Part shown: one piece after another, positions 7,560-13,521 of the stretch | How the letters are laid out: every line of letters starts with the position of its first letter | Numbering within the stretch: position 1 is the stretch's first letter | Assembly (NCBI GenBank): GCA_013152625.1 | Contig: JAADFY010000230.1 | Span: forward strand, 1 to 13,521 | Source: Alphaproteobacteria bacterium | GTDB taxonomy: Bacteria; Pseudomonadota; Alphaproteobacteria; Rhizobiales; Devosiaceae | Direction of reading: 5' to 3' | DNA: 13,521 nt | Translations under genes and position numbers: made by a program | Notes under the pieces: generated by a model | What the model saw: only the letters and a program-made list of their open reading frames with translations | Databases searched by the model: none | Told to the model about the DNA's origin: nothing

Positions 7560-9401
7560 TCAAGCGGCGGTTATCGGGGTGGCGCTGGTGGCAGCAATGC
7601 GCTGATCGTCGGACAGGATCCGCAATATGGCGGTTCGAACAAAATCGGCGGTCAGGGGCATGCCATCATAGCTGAGCACGGGGATGAGCTTGTGGGCGGG
7701 AATGGCGGCCTCGGCGATGAGCAGGTGGCGCATCTGGGCATCGCGGTTTTGTTCAACCACAAACAAATAGTCGTGCCGCTCCACAAAGGCGAGGATTTCG
7801 GGACCGAAGGGAAACGCCTTGATCCGCAGGTGATTGATCCCGTGCCCCTGACCGGCCAGCGCCTTGAGTGCTTCGCGCACGGCGGGGTCGGTGGCCCCGA
7901 AATTGATAATGCCGAGGCGTGATTTTTCCGAGACATTGTGAATGGCCGGCGCTGGCATAAGCGCGCTGGCAAATTCGATCTTGCGGGCAATCCGGTCCAG
8001 ATTTTGCGCATTGATCGTGCCGTCTTCGGTATAGGCGCCGGTTTCGGTGTGGGAGGTGCCGCGGGTGAAAAACGCGCCCTTCGTGGGATGGGTGCCGGGG
8101 ATGGTGCGCCAGGCAATGCCGTCGCCATCCACATCGCGATAGCGGGCGAAATCGCCAATTTCATCCAGGTCGGCAGCGCTTAGCACCTTGCCCCGGTCAA
8201 ACTGCCGGTCGTCATCCCAGCTTAAGGCATCCACGACCCAGTCGTTCATGCCGATATCGAGATCGCTCATGACAAACACCGGGGTCTGTAAACGTTCGGC
8301 GAGGTCAAATGCGTCAGCGGCCAGTTCAAAACACTCCCCCGGATCGCCGGGAAACAACATCACGTGCCGTGTGTCGCCGTGGGAGGCATAGGCGCAGGCT
8401 AAAATATCGGATTGCTGGGTGCGGGTGGGCATGCCGGTGGAGGGGCCGCCACGCTGGATGTTAAAAATGACCAGGGGAATTTCGGAATAGTAAGCCAGTC
8501 CGACAAATTCACTCATGAGCGAAATGCCGGGGCCGGAGGTGGCGGTAAAGGCGCGGGCGCCATTCCAGCTGGCGCCCACGGTCATGCCAACGGCGGCCAG
8601 TTCGTCCTCGGCCTGAACGATGGCGGCGCGCAACTTGCCCCGGGGGTCTTTGCGCAACCTGCCGGCAAAGCGGGCAAATGCCTCGATCAGGGATGTCGAG
8701 GGGGTGATGGGATACCAGGCGGCCACTGTGGCGCCGGCATAAATGGCGCCCAGTGCGGCGGCCTCATTGCCCGATATCAAGATTTTTCCCACCGCAGTGG
8801 TGGCTTTGCGGGCCCGGACCTTCAAGCGGGTGGTAAAATGATCACGGGCATAGGCGCGACCGATTTCAATGGCCTTGATATTGGGCTCGATCAGGGCGGG
8901 CTTGTTTTTGAACTGTTCGGCAATCAGGGTTTCGAGTATTTCCCCATCGATCTCGATCTGGCGGGCAAGGGCCCCCAGATAGACGATATTCTTGAACAAC
9001 TGACGCTGGCGCAGATCAGTCCAGTGTTCGGCGCACAGGCGGGCAAGGGGTATGCCCAAAACCTCAATATCTTTCCGGTCGAAGGTGCGCGGCCAGGTGC
9101 TGTCATAAATTACGGCGCCGCCGGGCACCACAGCGGCGATGTCTTTGGCATAGGTCTGGGGGTTCATGGCCACCATGACGTCGATGCCGTCGCGGCGGGC
9201 CAGATGGCCGGCTTCGGATACGCGAATTTCATACCAGGTGGGCATGCCCTGAATGTTGGAGGGGAAAATGTTCTTCGGGGTGACCGGCAGGCCCATGCGA
9301 AACAGGGCTTTGGCGCACAAGAGATTGGCGCTGGCCGAACCGGAACCGTTGACATTGGAAAATTTGAGAACGAACTCGTTAAACGTACAATCAGACGGCA
9401 T
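7560..9401 (-). CDS. korA: 2-oxoacid:acceptor (2-oxoglutarate) oxidoreductase, fused gamma-alpha subunit
   Basis: Large subunit that, with the beta subunit, forms the 2-oxoacid and CoA active site. The 613-aa product (about 66 kDa) is a fusion. Residues 1 to about 195 are the gamma domain (GSGSASANLLCAKALFRMG near 19-37). From about 206 comes the alpha pyrimidine-binding domain with YPITPSTS at 230-237, EDELAAVGMTVGASWNGARAFTATSGPG at about 265-292 and RGGPSTGMPT at 317-326. A C-terminal transketolase-like domain follows (about 490-600). YPITPS is the substrate-recognition motif of this family and fits 2-oxoglutarate or mixed 2-oxoacids. The ATG follows AGGAA by seven bases and lies inside the end of the upstream flavoprotein gene (11-base overlap), so the two are probably translated together. 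The gamma glycine motif is somewhat altered (GSGSAS). Confidence 0.93.
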   Translation of the reverse strand: MPSDCTFNEFVLKFSNVNGSGSASANLLCAKALFRMGLPVTPKNIFPSNIQGMPTWYEIRVSEAGHLARRDGIDVMVAMNPQTYAKDIAAVVPGGAVIYDSTWPRTFDRKDIEVLGIPLARLCAEHWTDLRQRQLFKNIVYLGALARQIEIDGEILETLIAEQFKNKPALIEPNIKAIEIGRAYARDHFTTRLKVRARKATTAVGKILISGNEAAALGAIYAGATVAAWYPITPSTSLIEAFARFAGRLRKDPRGKLRAAIVQAEDELAAVGMTVGASWNGARAFTATSGPGISLMSEFVGLAYYSEIPLVIFNIQRGGPSTGMPTRTQQSDILACAYASHGDTRHVMLFPGDPGECFELAADAFDLAERLQTPVFVMSDLDIGMNDWVVDALSWDDDRQFDRGKVLSAADLDEIGDFARYRDVDGDGIAWRTIPGTHPTKGAFFTRGTSHTETGAYTEDGTINAQNLDRIARKIEFASALMPAPAIHNVSEKSRLGIINFGATDPAVREALKALAGQGHGINHLRIKAFPFGPEILAFVERHDYLFVVEQNRDAQMRHLLIAEAAIPAHKLIPVLSYDGMPLTADFVRTAILRILSDDQRIAATSATPITAA

Positions 9402-11217
9402 GGACGGGTTCCTGGGCAGGTTCGGGATTGGTGTTGGCTACCGCTTCGACCAGGGAAAATTTCTGCATGTCCCAGGCGCCGGTGGGGCATCGCTCCGCGC
9501 ACAGGCCGCAATGCAGACACACGTCTTCGTCCTTGATCATGACCCGACCGGTTACAAGCGGGCCGGAGACATACAAACCCTGTTCCAGATTTACCGCCGG
9601 CACCCGCAGGCCTTCGCGCAACCGGGTTTCCTCGTCGTTATCGGTAAAGTTGATGCAGTCCACGGGGCAAATATCCAGACAGGCATCGCACTCGATACAC
9701 AGGTTGTCGGAGAACACGGTCTGGATGTCGCAATTCAGGCACCGCATGGCTTCTTTTAGTGCCTCGGTCTCGTCAAAGCCGAGTTCTACTTCCACATCCA
9801 GGCGGGTGAGCGCCACTTCGAGATCGGCCAGGGGTACCGGCACCCGCCCGGCGGCTGATATGTCGTTGTCGTAGGACCACTCATGAATGCCCATTTTCTG
9901 ACTGACCAGATTGGTCAACGGGTTCGGGCGGTCGCTTAGCGGCTGGCCGTTGCAAAACAGATCAATGGAAATGGCGGCCTTATGGCCATGGGCGACGGCG
10001 GTGATGATGTTTTCCGGCCCCCAGGCGGCGTCGCCGCCGAAAAAAACTCCCGGCAACGTGGACTGGTGGGTCAAGGCGTCTACAACCGGACCGCCGCCGG
10101 CATCAAAATCCAGCCCGATATCGCGCTCGATCCAGTCGTAGGCAACGTCCTGCCCGATGGCCATGAGAACGTCGTCGCATTCGATTATGACAGGTTCGTC
10201 GTCGGTGGCATAAAGGGTGCGGCGCCCGGCGGCATCATAGCGGGCCGCCATGGGCTGGAATTTGACAGCCCGCAGGCGGCCGTTCTCAACCAGGAACTCG
10301 GTGGGGGCGTGATTGTCGAGGACCGGAATACCTTCCCGGACAGCGTCTTCGATCTCCCAGGCCGAGGCTTTCATGTCGGCACGGGGGGAGCGGACTGTGA
10401 TGTAGACGTTTTCGCCGCCCAGCCGGAGCGCGGTGCGGCAGCAGTCCATGGCGGTGTTGCCACCCCCGATGACCACCACCCGCCGACCGATCTTTTCGGT
10501 GTGGCCAAAAGCCACTGACGCGAGGAAATCGGTGCCAATATGAATGTTGGCGGAAGCGCTGGCGCGGCCAGGCAGGTTCAGATCTCGGCCCCGGGGGGCG
10601 CCCGAACCGATAAACACCGCGTCAAAGCCCTCACCGAGCAATGATTTTAGGGAGGAAATTTCGGTGCCAAACCGTGCTTCCACGCCCATGTGAAGCACCC
10701 GGTCGACTTCTTCGTCCAGCACGGCCACGGGCAGGCGAAACGCGGGAATGTTGGTGCGCATCAGGCCGCCGGCGGCGCGGTTTTTCTCAAAAAGGGTGCA
10801 TTCATAGCCAAGGGGCAGCAGGTCCCGGGCCACGGCCAGGGAAGCGGGACCGGCGCCAACCAATGCGATGCGTTTGCCATTTTTCTGGCTTGGAACCTGT
10901 GGCAACCGGTCCGAGATATCGCCGCAATTGTCGGCGGCGACCCGCTTGAGCCGGCAAATGGCCACCGGCTTTTCCTCAATGCGGGTGCGCCGGCACGCCG
11001 GTTCGCAGGGCCGGTCACAGGTCCGGCCCAGAATGGCGGGAAAAACGTTGGATTCCCAGTTGACCATGAACGCATCAGCATAGCGCTTTTTGGCGATCAA
11101 GCGGATGTATTCGGGCACCGGCGTATGGGCCGGACACGCCCATTGGCAATCCACAACCTTGTGAAAATAGTCCGGATCGGTGATGTCGGTGGGTTCCATG
11201 CGGATACTCATCGGCAC
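9391..11217 (-). CDS. FAD/NAD(P)-binding iron-sulfur oxidoreductase subunit (KorC-type, GltD/PreT-like)
   Basis: Probable electron-transfer subunit linking the 2-oxoacid oxidoreductase to NADP(H). The 608-aa product (about 66 kDa) starts with a GltD-like Fe-S domain (cysteines 24, 28, 67, 71, 75, 88). Next come an FAD site GAGPAS at 121-126, a pyridine-nucleotide site GGGNTA at 251-256 and the second FAD element GGDA at 394-397. The C-terminal extension (about 485-585) has CLNC at 493-496 and two ferredoxin motifs, cysteines 507/510/513/517 and 567/570/573/577, each ending in CP. The start is GTG with AGGATAGG five to nine bases upstream; ATG codons at 11211 and 11199 are alternatives. As first gene of the operon it overlaps the next by 11 bases. 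Glutamate synthase small subunit is the likely automated name, but no large subunit is present. NADP preference is inferred from its KorC homologue. Confidence 0.88.
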   Translation of the reverse strand: MPMSIRMEPTDITDPDYFHKVVDCQWACPAHTPVPEYIRLIAKKRYADAFMVNWESNVFPAILGRTCDRPCEPACRRTRIEEKPVAICRLKRVAADNCGDISDRLPQVPSQKNGKRIALVGAGPASLAVARDLLPLGYECTLFEKNRAAGGLMRTNIPAFRLPVAVLDEEVDRVLHMGVEARFGTEISSLKSLLGEGFDAVFIGSGAPRGRDLNLPGRASASANIHIGTDFLASVAFGHTEKIGRRVVVIGGGNTAMDCCRTALRLGGENVYITVRSPRADMKASAWEIEDAVREGIPVLDNHAPTEFLVENGRLRAVKFQPMAARYDAAGRRTLYATDDEPVIIECDDVLMAIGQDVAYDWIERDIGLDFDAGGGPVVDALTHQSTLPGVFFGGDAAWGPENIITAVAHGHKAAISIDLFCNGQPLSDRPNPLTNLVSQKMGIHEWSYDNDISAAGRVPVPLADLEVALTRLDVEVELGFDETEALKEAMRCLNCDIQTVFSDNLCIECDACLDICPVDCINFTDNDEETRLREGLRVPAVNLEQGLYVSGPLVTGRVMIKDEDVCLHCGLCAERCPTGAWDMQKFSLVEAVANTNPEPAQEPVHAV

Positions 11218-11228
11218 TCGGGCCTATC

Positions 11229-11251
11229 CTGTTTTGTTGGTAACAAAACAG
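11229..11251. promoter_or_regulatory. Perfect palindrome upstream of the kor-type operon (putative operator or RBS hairpin)
   Basis: CTGTTTTGTT and AACAAAACAG are perfectly complementary 10-base arms around GGT. The site ends 11 bases before the GTG start of the flavoprotein gene, and the Shine-Dalgarno AGGA begins within its last bases. It could be a repressor operator or an RNA hairpin that hides the ribosome site. It does not fit the usual GntR/FadR consensus (TNGTNNNACNA) or the FNR box (TTGAT-N4-ATCAA). I cannot name the regulator. Confidence 0.6.
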
Positions 11252-11664
11252 CGCCCAAAATTTTTGTCTTGTCGCGTTTTCGAACCGGATAACCGGGATC
11301 CACTTACCCTGAAAACGCTCTGGTAACTGCGATAAGTTTTATACCGAAAGGTAAAAATATCAACATCTATATCGACTTGGACGCCATCTTAAGGGTCAGA
11401 ATTTGGTGATAAGCGGATTTTGGGGGTGTTCCGGGGCCGCACGCCCCTGCCGCTGGGCGGTGGCGGGCTCATTTTTGTCTCACGGCCAATTCGGTGCTGC
11501 ACACCGGGCCTGCGACGGCGCGGCCTGACCGGCCGGCTCGCTCGTGCTCGCTGATCTCTAAGGCAGAGATAAAAGCGGGTCCTTTTGTCTCTCGATTCGA
11601 TGCTGGTTTACTTTGTCCTCGCGCCGGACGGGCTTTGTTTTGTCCTCGCGCCGGACGGGCTGGT
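11252..11664. other. Gene-free stretch between the kor-type operon and the DHOD-like gene
   Basis: An AT-rich part (about 11255-11400) probably carries the operon promoter on the minus strand. A TATAAA lies at about 11337-11344, but with no properly spaced -35 box, so I do not call it. Then follow G/C-rich structured DNA with a bulged hairpin (11443-11468), a degraded stretch resembling the head of the 127-nt element (from about 11472), a small hairpin ATCTCT-AAGGC-AGAGAT (11554-11570) and a two-copy tandem repeat. I see no gene. Confidence 0.55.
11612..11661 (+). repeat. Two-copy tandem repeat, 27-base period
   Basis: A 23-base unit containing GTCCTCGCGCCGGAC occurs exactly twice, at 11612-11634 and 11639-11661, with TTTG between. 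The second copy ends three bases from the stop codon of the DHOD-like gene. Each unit can form a short GTCC/GGAC stem. Confidence 0.8.
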
Positions 11665-12744
11665 CTACCACTCCGGGTGCGCGCGCTTGAACCGGGCGGC
11701 GAGGGACGGGTCGAACATGGGCGCTGAACCCAGCATGACCGCCCTGGCGCCCGCGTTAAAATAATGGGCGGCATCTTCTGCAGTAGACACGCCGCCAACC
11801 GCCACCACGCCAAGGTCAAGCTTTTCGGTGGCAATGGCCTCAACCGCCGTTTTCACATTGTCCAGGCTGAACTGGTGTATTCCCCGGCCTAAAATGCCCG
11901 ACACCTCACGCCCTTTGCCAAAAACAGAAGCGCCATCGGCTTCGATCACCCGCCGGGAAATCCCATTGACCATCACCACGCCACTGGCCTGGCCATTTAT
12001 GGCGCGCAGCACCTGCAAGATGGTTTCGTTGTTGGAAAAATGGCCCAGTTTGAGCAAGACCGGCAGGTCGCCGGCCCCTTTCCGCATGGCCGTGGCAATG
12101 GCACCGGACAATTCTGCATCAAGAAAAATGTCGCCCTCGGCGGTGCACACATTCGGGCAAGAAAGATTTGCCTCAACGATCTGGGCCCCGGCCTCGCGGG
12201 CCATGGCCGCCAAGGCGCCAAAGTCGGAAATCATTTCTGAAACAGGCGAGCCCGGAGCCGGCGACGCCACCACCGAAACGATCAGCACCTGGCCCGCACC
12301 AAGGGCCTTGCGGGCGCGCTCCACGTCCGGCATCCAGTCCGTCGGCGCTTTAGAAGGCATGCCAAACGAAACCGAGCTGGTGATTTTTGTATAATCGGGA
12401 GGTGTGGCAGTTAAGCGATGTTGTGCCTCGTCGAGCCTTTGGGGATCGACCTGATCATCGCGGTCAACAAATACCCAGTTTGGCAGATCGTAACATGGGC
12501 GAAAGGCACTGCGCACAGTCTTGTAAGTTAAAATGTCAAATCCGGCGCGGGCGTAAAAATCAATCCAGCTTGCGTTCAGCAAAAGTCCGGCAGGAATTCC
12601 CAGCCGGGAATTTACCGCCAACCCGAAAAAATCTTTGGTCGGTGTTTCAGGCACCTCCGGCATCGGACCGCCAAAGACGGGTCCGTTTTCATAATTCCAG
12701 TCAAAAGAACGGTTGATCTGGTACGTGGCGGCCATTGTAACCAT
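11665..12744 (-). CDS. Dihydroorotate dehydrogenase-like FMN protein (DHOD/PreA family)
   Basis: Predicted FMN-dependent TIM-barrel oxidoreductase related to dihydroorotate dehydrogenase and the pyrimidine-reducing PreA subunit. The 359-aa product has NASWIDFYARAGFDILTYKTVRS at about 57-79 (start of the barrel with the T-V-R phosphate/FMN region). The family motif NLSCPNV is at 193-199, KLG with lysine 232 at about 232-234 and VNGIS at 259-263. The C-terminal FMN-phosphate motif GGVSTAEDA...GARAVMLGSA is at about 317-341. Cysteine 200, next to NLSCPNV, may be the catalytic base, but the loop differs from classical enzymes, so substrate is uncertain. It has no ferredoxin domain, unlike PreA. 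I chose the ATG at 12744; ATG 12735 and TTG 12786 are alternatives and none has a good ribosome site. It is read toward the kor-type operon, 447 bases away. Confidence 0.8.
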   Translation of the reverse strand: MVTMAATYQINRSFDWNYENGPVFGGPMPEVPETPTKDFFGLAVNSRLGIPAGLLLNASWIDFYARAGFDILTYKTVRSAFRPCYDLPNWVFVDRDDQVDPQRLDEAQHRLTATPPDYTKITSSVSFGMPSKAPTDWMPDVERARKALGAGQVLIVSVVASPAPGSPVSEMISDFGALAAMAREAGAQIVEANLSCPNVCTAEGDIFLDAELSGAIATAMRKGAGDLPVLLKLGHFSNNETILQVLRAINGQASGVVMVNGISRRVIEADGASVFGKGREVSGILGRGIHQFSLDNVKTAVEAIATEKLDLGVVAVGGVSTAEDAAHYFNAGARAVMLGSAPMFDPSLAARFKRAHPEW

Positions 12745-12843
12745 CCGGTTGGTTGGAGGTGAATGTGAGCATAGATGGATTTGCAAATTTCGCCAAATAC
12801 GAAGTGGCGTTCCTGTTGTCCGGGAGGGTTTTTTGCACTTTTC

Positions 12844-12871
12844 CCCTGCCCCATGCGGGGCAGGGTTGGGG
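12844..12871 (+). repeat. G/C-rich hairpin module with G-run, right copy
   Basis: CCCTGCCCC (12844-12852) and GGGGCAGGG (12857-12865) form a perfect 9-bp hairpin with loop ATGC, followed by a G-run. It is the same design as at 299-331. It lies about 100 bases upstream of the DHOD-like start codon, on the side where that gene's promoter should be. Confidence 0.6.
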
Positions 12872-12878
12872 GCTCCTT

Positions 12879-13005
12879 TTTTCGCTCACGGCTATTCGGG
12901 GCGTTGCCCCGGCCTCCGCGGGGGCGGGCTAAACGCCCGCTCCGTCCTCGTTGTCGGGCTGGCATGTATAAATTGCCAACTGCCGAGTTCTTTCACTTTT
13001 GGAGA
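12879..13005 (+). repeat. 127-nt intergenic element, dispersed copy 3
   Basis: Clearly homologous to the pair at 6128-6398 through TTTTCGCTCACGG, the CGGGGC-GTT-GCCCCG hairpin, CTCCGTCCTCGTTGT, GGCATGTATAAATTG and the TTTTGGAGA end. The central hairpin is replaced by GCGGGC-TAAAC-GCCCGC (12924-12940), still fully paired. It has the same orientation as the other copies. Confidence 0.85.
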
Positions 13006-13015
13006 CATTCATTCC

Positions 13016-13111
13016 GTCATCACACGGCTTGTCCGGGTGATCCAGTCTTCTTGGAACCAATATTGCATGAAGCCTTAAAGGCTGGATTGTCCGCATGAAG
13101 CGGGTAATGAC
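13016..13111. repeat. Imperfect inverted repeat GTCAT...ATCCAG/CTGGAT...ATGAC
   Basis: Thirty-base arms at 13016-13045 and 13082-13111 pair at about 20 positions, with perfect ends (GTCAT/ATGAC) and ATCCAG/CTGGAT. This matches the general form of alphaproteobacterial GTCAT-type intergenic palindromes. It is related in design to 104-198 but is a different sequence. Confidence 0.65.
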
Positions 13112-13139
13112 GAACAGGAAAATAGCTTACCCCCGAACC

Positions 13140-13201
13140 GTCCCGGCCTTGAGCCGGGACCTCATCGCAAATTGAACGAGACCCCGGATCAAATCCGGGG
13201 T
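13140..13201. repeat. Pair of CCCGG-type palindromes, right copy
   Basis: GTCCCGGC/GCCGGGAC (13140-13160) and CCCCGGAT/ATCCGGGG (13182-13200) are two perfect small palindromes 21 bases apart, followed by GGTGGTG. Between here and the kinase stop at 13284 I see a TTTTTTGCCTTGGA stretch like the tail of the 127-nt element, and nothing else. Confidence 0.75.
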
Positions 13202-13283
13202 GGTGAAAAAGCGTGTGGGCTGGGTGTTTTGGTTTTTTGCCTTGGAAACCCGTGCTCCGCCCGGAGGCGTCGTCGTCAATATT

Positions 13284-13521
13284 TTAACCCAAAGCCTCGT
13301 CGGCCAAAAGCAGCGAAATGAACAGGCGAAAGCGCCCGCCGGCCTGCTCGAGCCAGACTGTACCGCCATGGGCGCTTACCAGCCGTTTGACGATCGCCAG
13401 GCCAAGCCCGACATTGCTGGCGTGGCCGGCCCGGGATTTGTCCACACGATAAAAGCGGTCAAACAGGCGCTCAAGTTCGGTGTCGGAAATGGGCAGGGCT
13501 GCATTTTCAAAACAAATCGTG
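13284..13521 (-). CDS. Sensor histidine kinase, C-terminal ATPase domain (partial, runs off the right edge)
   Basis: Only the last 79 codons are in the window. Read from the right edge they give the F box LFDRFYRVDKSR and the G2 ATP-lid motif VGLGLAIVKRLVSAHGG, then a short beta segment (TVWLEQAGGRFRLFISL) and a TAA stop. These are the diagnostic C-terminal elements of the HATPase domain of two-component sensor kinases. The H box, N box, membrane and sensor parts lie outside, so the signal cannot be inferred. A response-regulator gene, if adjacent, would be beyond the window. The end is followed by repeat DNA rather than a coupled gene. Confidence 0.85.
   Translation of the reverse strand, partial: TICFENAALPISDTELERLFDRFYRVDKSRAGHASNVGLGLAIVKRLVSAHGGTVWLEQAGGRFRLFISLLLADEALG

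Noticed and set aside
8412..9536. Long reading frame on the + strand opposite the gamma-alpha gene (and similar ones at 5046-6080 and 6918-7922)
   Set aside because: These are antisense shadows of well-supported genes in G/C-rich DNA. The sense products carry full family motifs; the antisense ones are glycine-rich or low-complexity with no domains.
9391..11217. Glutamate synthase small subunit (GltD)
   Set aside because: The fold is shared, but the gene has a ferredoxin-type C-terminal extension, no large subunit nearby, and overlaps a 2-oxoacid oxidoreductase subunit gene.
11229..11251. Palindrome as a PdhR/FadR-type or FNR operator
   Set aside because: The spacing and core bases do not fit TNGTNNNACNA or TTGAT-N4-ATCAA, so I kept it only as an unassigned site.
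11443..11477. Hairpin followed by ATTTTT that looks like a + strand terminator
   Set aside because: No + strand gene ends upstream of it; the flanking genes are on the minus strand. Read on that strand the stem is not followed by a T tract.

Overview
The window looks like chromosomal DNA from an alphaproteobacterium, probably of the Hyphomicrobiales type. That assignment is an inference. It rests on moderately high GC, the codon style, and the intergenic CCCGG-TTGATC-CCGGG and GTCATTGCGAG palindromes that are common in that class. No rRNA, tRNA, phage, IS or CRISPR locus was found.

Left half (+ strand): a complete five-gene peptide/nickel/opine-type (Dpp/Opp family) ABC importer at 492-6119. 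It encodes a periplasmic binding protein, two permeases and two ATPases. The last four genes overlap by 1-4 bases, and the binding-protein gene is set apart by a 132-bp gap holding a strong hairpin. The substrate cannot be read from the sequence.

Right half (- strand): a three-gene operon at 11217-6483, read right to left. It encodes a 608-aa iron-sulfur flavoprotein with FAD and NAD(P)H sites, a 613-aa fused gamma-alpha subunit of a 2-oxoacid:ferredoxin oxidoreductase, and a 351-aa thiamine-diphosphate beta subunit. The subunit sizes and domains match the 2-oxoglutarate:NADP+ oxidoreductase (KorABC type) described from Azoarcus evansii. The likely job is CoA-dependent oxidative decarboxylation of a 2-oxoacid coupled to NADP(H)/ferredoxin. 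A perfect 10-bp palindrome lies just upstream of the operon's start codon and Shine-Dalgarno. Upstream on the same strand is an FMN dihydroorotate-dehydrogenase-like gene (12744-11665), then the 3' end of a sensor histidine kinase gene running off the right edge.

The four gene-poor stretches (1-491, 6120-6482, 11218-11664, 12745-13283) are mosaics of short repeats: a roughly 127-nt element in tandem at 6128-6398 and again at 12879-13005, G/C-rich hairpin modules, CCCGG palindromes and a long GTCATTGCGAG inverted repeat. The 127-nt element keeps its central hairpin although the stem sequence differs between copies. That element and the KorABC-type operon with its putative operator are the most interesting items. 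I see no clearly new defence or mobile system.
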